The position numbers and the translations under genes are program-made. The notes under the pieces are model-generated. The model had not been told where the DNA came from. It made no database searches and worked only from the letters and a program-made list of their open reading frames with translations. DNA of 64,000 nt from an uncultured Phocaeicola sp. (GTDB taxonomy: Bacteria > Bacteroidota > Bacteroidia > Bacteroidales > Bacteroidaceae), in assembly GCA_948566455.1 (NCBI GenBank), contig CAOYQO010000007.1, positions 74,207 through 138,206 on the forward strand. Direction: 5' to 3'. This document shows, piece after piece, positions 1 to 8,490 of the stretch (its first letter is position 1; each line of letters opens with the position of its first letter).

Positions 1-74
1 AATACGAGTTGCAAGAGGTGAACAACAAACTGGGAGCACTGAAAAAGGCAATCGTAATGGCGGAGAAAATGTAA
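1..74 (+). CDS. trpE: Anthranilate synthase component I, C-terminal end (partial)
   Basis: Only the last 23 codons are inside the window, reading to the TAA at 72-74. The fragment ends in an Ala/Lys/Met-rich helix (about ALKKAIVMAEKM) and lies directly before trpG, which is the usual place of trpE in Bacteroidetes trp operons. TrpE binds chorismate and, with ammonia from TrpG, makes anthranilate. The identification rests mainly on context because no catalytic motif is visible. Two ATTGTAA heptamers follow the stop codon. Confidence 0.75.
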   Translation, partial: YELQEVNNKLGALKKAIVMAEKM

Positions 75-96
75 ATTGTAAATTGTAAATGAAATT
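75..96 (+). repeat. Stop-anchored ATTGTAA heptamer repeat
   Basis: The trpE stop TAA (72-74) is followed without a gap by ATTGTAA twice (75-81 and 82-88), then by ATGAAATT and the trpG start. Each unit ends in TAA, so the stop codon looks like the end of the first unit. The same AATTGTA family recurs at 786-805 and 42831-42998. Confidence 0.7.
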
Positions 97-663
97 ATGA
101 AAACAGTAATCATAGACAACTACGACTCTTTCACCTACAACCTTGCCCATCTGGTAAAAGAACTCGGCACAGAAGTAGATGTGCTGCGCAATGATAAATT
201 TGAGCTTGAGGAATTGGAGAAATATGATAAGATCATCCTTTCACCCGGTCCCGGCATCCCCGAGGAGGCAGGCTTACTATTAGAGGTCATCCGCACTTAT
301 GCAGGACGAAAACCCATACTTGGCGTCTGCCTGGGTGAACAGGCCATCGGACAAGCATTCGGCGGGAAGCTTACCAATCTGAGTGAAGTCTTTCACGGCA
401 TACAAACGGATGTGAAAATAAAGAATAAAGATTACATTTTCTCCGGTCTTCCTACTGAAATTCCAGTCGGTCGTTATCACTCCTGGGTAGTGGATACGGA
501 AGGATTTCCCGAAGAATTGGTTATCACCGCCATCAGCTCCGAAGGTCAAATCATGGCACTGAAACATCGGGAATACGATGTTCACGGCATCCAATTTCAC
601 CCGGAATCGGTACTGACTCCCGATGGAAAACAGATTGTAGGCAACTGGCTGAAAGGCGTCTGA
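97..663 (+). CDS. trpG: Anthranilate synthase component II (glutamine amidotransferase)
   Basis: Class I glutamine amidotransferase of 188 residues, the normal length for a stand-alone TrpG. It releases ammonia from glutamine for the TrpE reaction in tryptophan synthesis. The nucleophile is Cys78 in GVCLGEQAIG, the oxyanion loop is SPGPGIP near residue 49, and the catalytic His168/Glu170 are in GIQFHPES. It is 22 bp from trpE and followed by a 159-bp gap before trpD that is filled by a TGCCACA repeat cluster, an unusual interruption inside an operon. PabA-type activity for folate is possible, but the location favours tryptophan. Confidence 0.95.
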   Translation: MKTVIIDNYDSFTYNLAHLVKELGTEVDVLRNDKFELEELEKYDKIILSPGPGIPEEAGLLLEVIRTYAGRKPILGVCLGEQAIGQAFGGKLTNLSEVFHGIQTDVKIKNKDYIFSGLPTEIPVGRYHSWVVDTEGFPEELVITAISSEGQIMALKHREYDVHGIQFHPESVLTPDGKQIVGNWLKGV

Positions 664-766
664 AATGCCACATCTCATGAGGCTAAATGCCACACTTCAC
701 AGGTCGGAATGCCACACCTCATGATCGTTAACATGTGGCATTCGGAACGCTGAAGTGAGGCATTCC
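663..766 (+). repeat. TGCCACA repeat cluster 1 (trpG-trpD gap)
   Basis: Five copies of an about 11-bp motif start right after the trpG stop: ATGCCACAT (665), ATGCCACACTT (687) and ATGCCACACCT (709) in forward orientation, then TGTGGCAT (734) and a degenerate AAGTGAGGCAT (753) inverted. Forward and inverted copies can pair into stem-loops. The same family and order occur at 23419-23562 and, on the other strand, at 60122-60200. Confidence 0.8.
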
Positions 767-822
767 GAACATAACAGAATTTTCAATCGTAAATTGTAAA
801 TCGTCTAATCGTAGATAAGAAA

Positions 823-1818
823 ATGAAAGATATATTAACCCGTCTCTTCAACCACGAAGAGCTTACTTCGGAAGAAACCAAGCAAATTCTCCTGAACATC
901 ACCCGGGAAGCTTACCCCGAAGCACAGATTTCCGCATTACTCACTGTATTTCAAATGCGTAGCATCACAGTGGATGAACTAATCGGCTTTCGCGAAGCCC
1001 TTATGGAGACTCGAGTACCTATCGACTTCGCGCCTTATCGGCCTATCGATATCGTAGGTACGGGAGGTGATGGAAAGAACACGTTCAACATTTCCACTTG
1101 TGCCTGTTTTGTGGTGGCCGGAGCCGGTTACAAAGTTGCCAAACACGGCAATTATGGTGCCACTTCCGTCAGTGGGGCAAGCAATGTCATGGAGCAACAC
1201 GGCATCCGTTTCACCAATGATCCCGACAAGTTGAAACGCAGCATGGACGAGTGTAACATCGCCTACCTGCACGCCCAACTTTTCAATCCGGCAATGAAGT
1301 TCGTCGGTCCTGTGCGCAAGGCATTGGGAGTACGTACACTGTTCAACCTTCTTGGCCCGCTTGTCAATCCTTGCAAGCCTACTTACCAGTTGCTCGGTGT
1401 GGCCGATCTTGCACAGATGCGACTCTACACAAATGTTTTTTACAAACTCGGCATCGACTTTGCGGTAGTCAACAGTCTCGATAGCTACGACGAAATTTCC
1501 CTCACGGACGAATTCAAAGTTATGACGCGCAATTACGAACGGATTTACCGTCCGCAAGCGCTGGGTTTCAATGCCGCACAACCCGAAGAGCTCTTCGGCG
1601 GAGCCTGCAAAGAGGATGCCGCCCGCATCTTTGATAACATCCTTAATAACCGTGCCACACGTGCCCAAACGCAATGTGTCATTGTCAACGCCGCCTTTGC
1701 CATCCAGGTGATGGAACCTGAAAAGGAAATCGAAGAATGCATTGCCATCGCTCGCCAATCGCTGGAAAGTGGACGGGCGCTGGAGACGTTGAAGAAGTTT
1801 ATAGAAATCAATCAGTAA
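823..1818 (+). CDS. trpD: Anthranilate phosphoribosyltransferase
   Basis: 331 residues, typical of TrpD. It transfers phosphoribose from PRPP to anthranilate, the second step of the tryptophan branch. The PRPP-binding glycine loop GTGGDGKNTFN lies at residues 79-89 and KHGN at 107-110, followed by SGASNVMEQHG; an N-terminal helical domain precedes them. The protein has no fused TrpG domain, consistent with the separate trpG upstream. A short AATTGTAA-type repeat (about 786-805) lies just ahead of the start. Confidence 0.96.
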   Translation: MKDILTRLFNHEELTSEETKQILLNITREAYPEAQISALLTVFQMRSITVDELIGFREALMETRVPIDFAPYRPIDIVGTGGDGKNTFNISTCACFVVAGAGYKVAKHGNYGATSVSGASNVMEQHGIRFTNDPDKLKRSMDECNIAYLHAQLFNPAMKFVGPVRKALGVRTLFNLLGPLVNPCKPTYQLLGVADLAQMRLYTNVFYKLGIDFAVVNSLDSYDEISLTDEFKVMTRNYERIYRPQALGFNAAQPEELFGGACKEDAARIFDNILNNRATRAQTQCVIVNAAFAIQVMEPEKEIEECIAIARQSLESGRALETLKKFIEINQ

Positions 1819-1838
1819 GAATCCATAAATTCCAATTT

Positions 1839-2681
1839 ATGAAAGATATTTTATCCGAAATCATCGCCCACAAGCGGATTGAGATTGAGCAGCAAAAGCA
1901 AGCAGTCTCCCTCAGTCAATTGCAAGAGCAAGCTGCTGCCATGATACAGGAAGCTGTCGGAAGCGGAACTTCCGGCACAACGCCCGTCCGCAGCATGAAG
2001 CGTGCACTCGCAAACTCTTCATCCGGCATCATTGCCGAGTTCAAACGCCGTTCCCCTTCCAAAGGCTGGATCAAGGAAAACGCACAGGCCGATCTCATTC
2101 CCCCTGCTTATGAAACAGCCGGAGCTTCCGCCCTCTCCATCCTCACGGATGAAAAGTTCTTCGGCGGAACTCTGCGTGACATCCGTACAGCACGCCCGTT
2201 GGTCAACATCCCGATCCTGCGTAAGGACTTCATCATCGACAAATATCAGCTTTTGCAAGCCCGCATTGTAGGTGCCGATGCAGTGCTGCTCATTGCCGCC
2301 TGCCTCACACCTGATGAGTGCCACACGCTCACCATACAGGCACACGAACTGGGGCTTGAAGTTCTGCTCGAAGTACATAGTACCTCCGAACTCTCCTATA
2401 TATATAAGGAGACGGATATGGTCGGCGTCAACAACCGTAATCTGGGCAGCTTCGTCACCGATATAAAAAACTCTTTCCGCATTGCAGAAGAGTTAAAAAA
2501 GGCTATTGCTGAAATTGATTTTCAGACGCCTCCGCTGCTCGTTTCCGAAAGTGGTATTTCGCACCCTGAAACCATCCGTGAACTACGCTCGGCAGGCTTC
2601 CGTGGTTTCCTTATGGGAGAGACATTCATGCGTACAGACGATCCCGGGAGCACATTGGAAGAACTCATTCACGGTATATAA
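1839..2681 (+). CDS. trpC: Indole-3-glycerol phosphate synthase
   Basis: TIM-barrel enzyme that closes the indole ring from carboxyphenylaminodeoxyribulose phosphate. The open frame extends upstream into trpD, but the ATG at 1839 is chosen because it lies 20 bp after the trpD stop and starts MKDILSEII, giving 280 residues, close to the usual 250-280. Family signatures are AEFKRRSPSKG (about 65-75), LRKDFIIDKYQ (about 125), VGVNNRNL (about 202) and SESGI (about 238). It is monofunctional; TrpF is a separate downstream gene. Confidence 0.96.
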   Translation: MKDILSEIIAHKRIEIEQQKQAVSLSQLQEQAAAMIQEAVGSGTSGTTPVRSMKRALANSSSGIIAEFKRRSPSKGWIKENAQADLIPPAYETAGASALSILTDEKFFGGTLRDIRTARPLVNIPILRKDFIIDKYQLLQARIVGADAVLLIAACLTPDECHTLTIQAHELGLEVLLEVHSTSELSYIYKETDMVGVNNRNLGSFVTDIKNSFRIAEELKKAIAEIDFQTPPLLVSESGISHPETIRELRSAGFRGFLMGETFMRTDDPGSTLEELIHGI

Positions 2682-2735
2682 ATTTGGAAATTCACACATG
2701 ATTTCATATATTCGTGATTTTTAAGGTATAAGCCC

Positions 2736-3353
2736 ATGAATACAATGATCAAAGTATGCGGAATGACCGATGCAGACAACATCCGCGATGTAGAAATATT
2801 AGGTGTAGATATGATCGGTTTTATCTTCTACCCCAAATCCCCCAGATACCTGTACCAGATACCCAGGTACCTGCCTACGCTTGCCAAACGTGTCGGTGTT
2901 TTTGTCAACGAAACCAAAGAAAACATCCTTATGTATGTCGACCGTTTCGGTCTGAACTATGTCCAGCTGCACGGTGACGAATCACCCGAATATTGCCGCA
3001 CCCTTCATTCACAGGGTATCCGGATCATCAAAGCGTTTTCCATCGCCTTGCCCAAGGATCTTCTTGCCATTTTCAATTATGAAGGTTTCTGCGACTACTA
3101 TCTGTTCGATACACGTACCGTCCACTATGGTGGTTCCGGACAGCAATTCGACTGGAGCATTCTGCAACGTTACACTGGCAGTACCCCTTTCCTGCTTAGC
3201 GGTGGCATCAATTCTTACAGCGTCAAAGCCCTGAAAGAATTCCACCATCCCCGCCTTGCCGGTATCGATATCAACAGTCGCTTCGAGACATCTCCGGGCA
3301 TCAAGGATGTGGAACGAATCGAACGTTTTCTCAAAGAATTAAGAACGAATTAA
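2736..3353 (+). CDS. trpF: Phosphoribosylanthranilate isomerase
   Basis: 205-residue TIM barrel performing the Amadori rearrangement between TrpD and TrpC. The catalytic Cys is in IKVCGMTD near the N-terminus; VGVFVNE, VQLHGDES, LLSGGIN and the phosphate-binding GIDINSRFE..PGIKD motif follow in the normal order. Family members usually have DVSSGVE at the last site, so INSRFE is a mild variant, with the Asp kept. It is 54 bp downstream of trpC and 15 bp from trpA. Confidence 0.95.
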   Translation: MNTMIKVCGMTDADNIRDVEILGVDMIGFIFYPKSPRYLYQIPRYLPTLAKRVGVFVNETKENILMYVDRFGLNYVQLHGDESPEYCRTLHSQGIRIIKAFSIALPKDLLAIFNYEGFCDYYLFDTRTVHYGGSGQQFDWSILQRYTGSTPFLLSGGINSYSVKALKEFHHPRLAGIDINSRFETSPGIKDVERIERFLKELRTN

Positions 3354-3368
3354 ATTTAGAATAACATC

Positions 3369-4145
3369 ATGAATCGTATAAATCAACTTTTTCAGGACAG
3401 CCCTAAAAACTTGCTGTCCATCTACTTCTGTGCCGGTTGCCCAACCCTGGAAGGTACTGCCGACGTCATCCGTACCCTCGAACGCAATGGGGTCCATTCG
3501 ATTGAAATCGGTATTCCCTTCAGTGACCCGATGGCTGACGGCATCGTTATTCAGGAAGCTGCTACCCGTGCTCTCCGCAACGGTATGTCGCTGCGTATTT
3601 TGTTTGAGCAACTCCGCGATATCCGTAGCGATGTCCGTATTCCTCTCATCCTGATGGGGTATCTCAACCCTATTATGAAATTCGGGTTCGAGGCTTTCTG
3701 TCAGAAATGCGTAGAATGTGGTATCGACGGCGTTATTATTCCCGATCTTCCCTTCAAAGATTACGAAGAAACGTATAAACCTATTGCCGACCGTTACGAC
3801 ATCCGTGTCATCATGCTCATCACCCCCGAAACCAGCGAGGCTCGCGTCCGCGAAATCGACGAACATACCAACGGCTTCATCTATATGGTGTCCAGCGCTG
3901 CTACTACCGGTGCCCAAAAAGATTTCGATAGCCAGAAGCAAGCTTATTTCAAAAAGATACAGGATATGCACCTGCGCAATCCCCGCATGGTTGGCTTCGG
4001 CATCAGTAACAAACAGACATTTGACGCCGCTTGTGCCAACTCTTCCGGTGCTATCATCGGTAGCCGATTCGTCACCCTGCTGAACGAAGCTGAAGGAGAT
4101 GCGGAAAAGGCGATCACACAGTTGAAAGAAAATGTAGGAAGGTGA
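3369..4145 (+). CDS. trpA: Tryptophan synthase alpha subunit
   Basis: 258-residue TIM barrel that splits indole-3-glycerol phosphate into indole and glyceraldehyde 3-phosphate; indole passes to TrpB. The catalytic region IEIGIPFSDPMADG is at about residues 47-60, and the phosphate loop VGFGISN is near 216. TrpB is absent here and is probably upstream of trpE, as in other Bacteroides. The gene ends in the octamer repeat that forms the terminator of the operon: its TGA lies inside the first unit. Confidence 0.96.
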   Translation: MNRINQLFQDSPKNLLSIYFCAGCPTLEGTADVIRTLERNGVHSIEIGIPFSDPMADGIVIQEAATRALRNGMSLRILFEQLRDIRSDVRIPLILMGYLNPIMKFGFEAFCQKCVECGIDGVIIPDLPFKDYEETYKPIADRYDIRVIMLITPETSEARVREIDEHTNGFIYMVSSAATTGAQKDFDSQKQAYFKKIQDMHLRNPRMVGFGISNKQTFDAACANSSGAIIGSRFVTLLNEAEGDAEKAITQLKENVGR

Positions 4146-4226
4146 TAAGGTGGTAGGGTGATAGAGTGATCGGGTGATAAAGGCAGCAATATCATCTTAC
4201 CACCCTACCACCCTATCACTTTTTTT
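4142..4226 (+). terminator. trp operon terminator built from GTGATAAG-type octamers
   Basis: Five tandem octamers (GTGATAAG, GTGGTAGG, GTGATAGA, GTGATCGG, GTGATAAA) run from the trpA stop codon, followed after a short loop by inverted copies (CTTAC, CACCCTAC, CACCCTATCAC) and seven T at 4220-4226. The arms pair over about 29 bp with a few mismatches. The same octamer family recurs at 45668-45805. Confidence 0.8.
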
Positions 4227-4228
4227 CC

Positions 4229-4237
4229 TATCTTTGC
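4229..4237 (+). promoter_or_regulatory. ansA promoter, -7 box TATCTTTGC
   Basis: TATCTTTGC matches the Bacteroides -7 consensus TAnnTTTG and sits 25 bp before the asparaginase start, directly after the trp terminator T-run. A clear TTTG at -33 is not seen, because the region is occupied by the repeat. Confidence 0.6.
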
Positions 4238-4261
4238 ACTCAGAATAATCAAAACCCGATT

Positions 4262-5308
4262 ATGTTTATGAAGATCGACTACCCATCTGTGTTACTGATA
4301 TATACTGGCGGAACCATCGGTATGATAGAAAACCCGGAGACAGGTGCGCTTGAAAATTTCAACTTCGACCATCTTCTCAAACATGTTCCCGAACTGAAAC
4401 GTTTCAATTATCGCATCTCTTCCTACCAGTTCGATCCGCCCATCGACTCTTCGGACATGGAGCCTTCGCTTTGGGCAAAAATCGTAAAGATTATCAACTA
4501 CAATTATGACTATTTCGACGGTTTTGTTATCCTTCATGGAACAGATACCATGTCTTATACGGCCTCTGCCCTCAGCTTCATGCTCGAGAACCTGGCTAAG
4601 CCCGTCATTCTCACAGGCTCCCAGCTCCCTATCGGTACCTTGCGCACAGACGGAAAAGAAAATCTGATTACCGCTATTGAAATAGCTGCGGCCAAGAATC
4701 CCGACGGTACTCCCATAGTGCCCGAAGTGTGTATCTTTTTCGAGAACGAACTGATGCGTGGAAACCGTACTACAAAGATTAACGCCGAAAACTTTAACGC
4801 ATTCCGTTCATTCAATTATCCCTCACTGGCTCATGCAGGCATCCACATCAAGTACGATGCACATATCATCCGCCGTCCTGATCCGACACGCCCCATGAAG
4901 CCCCATTATCTGTTTGATACCAATGTAGTTATGCTTACCCTCTTTCCCGGCATTCAGGAAAGTATCATCAACTCAGTTCTTCACGTCCCCGGTCTTAAAG
5001 CAGTCGTACTCAAAACCTTCGGTTCCGGTAATGCCCCTCAGAAGGAATGGTTCATCCAGCAACTCAAAGATGCTACCGAGCGCGGTATCATTATTGTAAA
5101 TATTACCCAATGCCAGCGTGGCGTAGTAGAAATGGGACGTTACGAGACCGGTCTGAAACTTCTCCAGGCAGGCGTTATCAGCGGCTACGACAGTACCCCC
5201 GAATGCGCAGTCACCAAACTAATGTTCCTTCTCGGCCATGGTCTCAGCCAGGCAGAAATCCGTTACCGCATGAACTCCGACCTTGCGGGAGAAATCACCA
5301 AAGCATAA
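4262..5308 (+). CDS. ansA: Type I L-asparaginase
   Basis: 348-residue cytoplasmic-type asparaginase that hydrolyses asparagine to aspartate and ammonia; no signal peptide is present. Catalytic threonines are in IYTGGTIGM (about residues 13-21) and HGTDTMSYTA (about 92-101), with the Lys in LRTDGKENL. A second ATG two codons in (4268) is an equally good start. It has its own promoter and stands alone between the trp operon and the LruC genes. Confidence 0.93.
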   Translation: MFMKIDYPSVLLIYTGGTIGMIENPETGALENFNFDHLLKHVPELKRFNYRISSYQFDPPIDSSDMEPSLWAKIVKIINYNYDYFDGFVILHGTDTMSYTASALSFMLENLAKPVILTGSQLPIGTLRTDGKENLITAIEIAAAKNPDGTPIVPEVCIFFENELMRGNRTTKINAENFNAFRSFNYPSLAHAGIHIKYDAHIIRRPDPTRPMKPHYLFDTNVVMLTLFPGIQESIINSVLHVPGLKAVVLKTFGSGNAPQKEWFIQQLKDATERGIIIVNITQCQRGVVEMGRYETGLKLLQAGVISGYDSTPECAVTKLMFLLGHGLSQAEIRYRMNSDLAGEITKA

Positions 5309-5497
5309 ACCATAGCCAGACGACCTTAAAGGCTAAAAAAATCAACTTTCCCCTTCTTTCCAAAATTCCGATAACTATAAAACTATTAAAGTTAAAAGGA
5401 AAAATGAGCAATTAGCTGTTACATAGGCTGAAATGTTCCACTAAACATATTTTAAGTAAAACACAACCAAAGTTGTTAAAAGACATAATTTGCAACT

Positions 5498-5524
5498 AAA
5501 ACTTGAATAATTTATTTATCTTTA
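5498..5524 (+). promoter_or_regulatory. Possible promoter of the first LruC lipoprotein gene
   Basis: TATCTTTA (5517-5524) resembles the -7 box but ends in A instead of G. AAAACTTG (5498-5505) lies just upstream, the same octamer that is repeated ahead of the third LruC gene at 40.7 kb, although the spacing differs. The rest of the 258-bp gap is AT-rich with no other clear signal. Confidence 0.35.
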
Positions 5525-5566
5525 AGCCACAAAAGCTAACCAATATAACATAAAAATAAGAGAAGT

Positions 5567-8308
5567 ATGAAAATTTTTAAACGCTATTACGCAATTATTG
5601 CTCTCGTAGCTCCCTTTTTATTAGCGGCTTGCGCAGACAATGATGTGTATAACCCCGACAAGGTACGCCCTGTACCCCCCGTTGAGAATCCTTTAGGAGA
5701 GGACTTTGTGGCTCCAACTGGTTTCGACTGGTCAATGATTACTACTGTCAAGTTGAACATCGAAGTCAAAGATGAGTTCAACGGAATGTACAACTATTTG
5801 GCAGAAGTTTTCACTACTAATCCGCTGACCGATGCAACTGCAACTCCTATTGCTGCAGACTATGCAAAGGCTGGAAAAAATTATGTTGTAGAAATTAGCA
5901 TTCCTAAATCCATAGAACGAGTTTATGTTCGTCAAACTGATCCGAAACAACGCAAGGAAGTCTATGAATTCGTTGTTCCGGGAAATGGAGAGACATTAAA
6001 TTGTAAACTGTATTATTCAGGAGGTACCACTACGAGAGCTGGTACTGGTAGTACTTCGGCCGCTAATGCTGCTATTGCTGCAGGTTTTAAAGAGTTGGAA
6101 GACAACAATTACACAGTAGAAACCCCTGATATTCCGACAGCTCCGGACAAATCGGACGATCCTGTGAGCCAATACGATAAAAATAAGTTCAATGATGGAG
6201 CAAGAATCGTTGTCCCAGCTGGAGAAGTAAGCAGTGTAATCTACCAGATGGCCAGCGGTAAAGGTACGATTTTTGTAAAAGGTACATGGAAAGTAACTAA
6301 TATCTATTCTAACTTTGACATTTACGTATTAAACGGAGGTAAAATAGAAATTGCAACTCCAAGTAATAAGACATTTACAACTGTTTCTAAATTTGTTGTA
6401 GAAAAAGGTGGTACAGTTGAATGTACAAGTAATTTTGCTGCCAATTATGGTGATTGGTTCATTGGAGGAGACTTTATTGCAAATGGAGACGTAACATTTG
6501 GAGCATCAACTTCATCAGTGACTATCGCCTCCGGTGTAACAATGTCCATCAACAACGGTACGCTCAAACCATGTAGTAAGGTCTATAAGAACTTTGGTAC
6601 GATTACGGCTGCCACTATTACTGCAAATATGGGTTCATATCCGGAGATTTACAATGCCGGCGCAATCGAGGTTACCGGAGTCATGGATCTTGTTAAAATG
6701 AACTTCATTAATAAAGGTGAACTTACAGTTGGACAATGGTTTAAGGTAGATAACAGCAAAGTACTGAACAAAGGTCAGCTTTCATCCCTGAACCTTGAGT
6801 TCACCACCAGTACCTTCAGTAATTATGGAGCAATTTTAGTAGACGAACAAACCGGTGTCATAAAGACTAATAACACATCAAATGGCAGCTTCATAGTAAA
6901 TCATGACAAAGGCATTATTAAAGGATATCACCTGAGTGGAGGAGTTTCCGTCTATAATGACAGTTATGGCGAATTCACAATATTCGAGAATTCCTCAGTT
7001 GATATACTATACAATAGTTGCGCACTGATAGTAAAGGAGAAATTCAATTGGGGAAATGTGACACTTGACAATGGCTCCATCACTGGAGAGAAACCCGAGA
7101 ACCTAAATACCTCCGGAAGTAATGCCGACCAGTGGAAGCCGGTTCCAGTAGTTATGAGTAATGATAGTCCAATACAATATATTCTGAAGAACGGTTCAGT
7201 AATCAAAGCTACTTTGTTACATATCAACAGGACTCCAAGCAATTTCAGGGGAGAAGGAAGCAACCCCTCTTTGTTGCAGGTTGGAGGAGTACGTATATCT
7301 CAAGGAGGTGATACTAATTTAAAGGACTTGGTTATAGAAATGCCTGAAAACGCATTTACCTATGATCCTCCTTACAATGGCATAAATAATGCCAGATGGC
7401 TTACAAGCGGATGTTCAACTACCGGATGGGGAGGATCAAAGAATACATTCTCTACTTGTGGTGGCTATTACTATTCTGGTAATGAAGGTGATCCTGACCC
7501 GGAAGATCCCGAAAAACCGGACGTAGAGGATAAGACCGTTTATACTTATGCCTTTGAAGATCAATGGCCTGCTTATGGTGACTTCGACATGAATGACGTT
7601 GTTATTACCATCAATAAAATGAGTATCACCAATGATAAGACATTAACCATTCAAGGAAATGTACGCGCAGTTGGCTCCAGCCGCAAGACCGGTGTAGGAA
7701 TCCAGTTCCTGAATGTAAGCAAGAACGGAGTAACTCTCAGTGGAAAAGTACAAAGCGGTACACCTGTTTTTGAAGGTGGACAAAGTAACCCAGTTATAAT
7801 CCTCAGCACCAATGTGCATAAGTATTGTAATACCGGCATTGCAGATGATGACTTTACTTTCTACTGTACAGACCCAACGGCTGGAAGTGCATACAATTCC
7901 GGAGATGGAGCCGAGTTTGAAATTACAATGGCATTCTCCACTGCAGAAGAAGCAAAGAAGGCCATGAATATCAAGAATCTGGATATGTTCATCATCAGCA
8001 AGGAAGCTCAAGGCAATGTAGGACGTACAGAAATACATCTGGCCTACTACGCTCCTACTAATTTAGCAACTACGGCTTTCTTTGGAATGGCCAATGACGC
8101 TTCTACCCAGAAAGGTTACTATGTCAGCGCAGAAGGTCTGGTATGGGGTATTTGTATTCCTGGAACAGATGTATGGAAATGGCCCAGAGAGCGGAAAATA
8201 ATCACAAATGTTTATCCCGGATTCAAAAGCTGGGTAATGAACGGTGGACAAGTGGAAGATCTAAGCTGGACCTCCAACTACACCAATGAAATCTTTGTAA
8301 GACCCTAA
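5567..8308 (+). CDS. LruC-domain (DUF4842) surface lipoprotein A
   Basis: 913 residues. A lipoprotein signal ends in LLAAC (lipobox, Cys about 21), followed by ADNDVYNPD, whose acidic residues after Cys resemble Bacteroidota lipoprotein export tags, so surface display is likely (inference). Residues about 22-150 form a domain shared with the next gene. Residues about 210-600 are rich in Asn, Gly, Thr and Val with repeated short beta strands, as expected of a beta-helix. The LruC/DUF4842 domain starts near 655 with YAFEDQWPAYGDFDMNDVV, whose DFDMND looks like a Ca-binding loop. Function unknown; matrix or adhesin roles are possible. A terminator follows, so it is transcribed separately from its paralog. 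Confidence 0.85.
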   Translation: MKIFKRYYAIIALVAPFLLAACADNDVYNPDKVRPVPPVENPLGEDFVAPTGFDWSMITTVKLNIEVKDEFNGMYNYLAEVFTTNPLTDATATPIAADYAKAGKNYVVEISIPKSIERVYVRQTDPKQRKEVYEFVVPGNGETLNCKLYYSGGTTTRAGTGSTSAANAAIAAGFKELEDNNYTVETPDIPTAPDKSDDPVSQYDKNKFNDGARIVVPAGEVSSVIYQMASGKGTIFVKGTWKVTNIYSNFDIYVLNGGKIEIATPSNKTFTTVSKFVVEKGGTVECTSNFAANYGDWFIGGDFIANGDVTFGASTSSVTIASGVTMSINNGTLKPCSKVYKNFGTITAATITANMGSYPEIYNAGAIEVTGVMDLVKMNFINKGELTVGQWFKVDNSKVLNKGQLSSLNLEFTTSTFSNYGAILVDEQTGVIKTNNTSNGSFIVNHDKGIIKGYHLSGGVSVYNDSYGEFTIFENSSVDILYNSCALIVKEKFNWGNVTLDNGSITGEKPENLNTSGSNADQWKPVPVVMSNDSPIQYILKNGSVIKATLLHINRTPSNFRGEGSNPSLLQVGGVRISQGGDTNLKDLVIEMPENAFTYDPPYNGINNARWLTSGCSTTGWGGSKNTFSTCGGYYYSGNEGDPDPEDPEKPDVEDKTVYTYAFEDQWPAYGDFDMNDVVITINKMSITNDKTLTIQGNVRAVGSSRKTGVGIQFLNVSKNGVTLSGKVQSGTPVFEGGQSNPVIILSTNVHKYCNTGIADDDFTFYCTDPTAGSAYNSGDGAEFEITMAFSTAEEAKKAMNIKNLDMFIISKEAQGNVGRTEIHLAYYAPTNLATTAFFGMANDASTQKGYYVSAEGLVWGICIPGTDVWKWPRERKIITNVYPGFKSWVMNGGQVEDLSWTSNYTNEIFVRP

Positions 8309-8336
8309 TAAACTAACATCAGATAGTTTTTATTTC

Positions 8337-8363
8337 AAAGCCGGGAGTTTCTCCCGGCTTTTT
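8337..8363 (+). terminator. Terminator between the LruC paralogs
   Basis: AAAGCCGGGAG, loop TTT, CTCCCGGCTTT and a T-rich tail form a strong stem-loop 30 bp after the stop of the first LruC gene. Confidence 0.9.
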
Positions 8364-8439
8364 CTTTGACTCAACACAACTAAAAGTATCATTTTTACAA
8401 AAAGAAGCATAAAAAGCCGTAAAAGCAAAATATTCTATC

Positions 8440-8447
8440 TATCTTTG
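8440..8447 (+). promoter_or_regulatory. Promoter -7 box of LruC lipoprotein B
   Basis: TATCTTTG fits the Bacteroides -7 consensus exactly, 43 bp before the start codon. No clear TTTG is seen at -33. Confidence 0.6.
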
Positions 8448-8490
8448 TTGCGCATAAAACTGACAATATTACACGATTAAAATTAGAATT

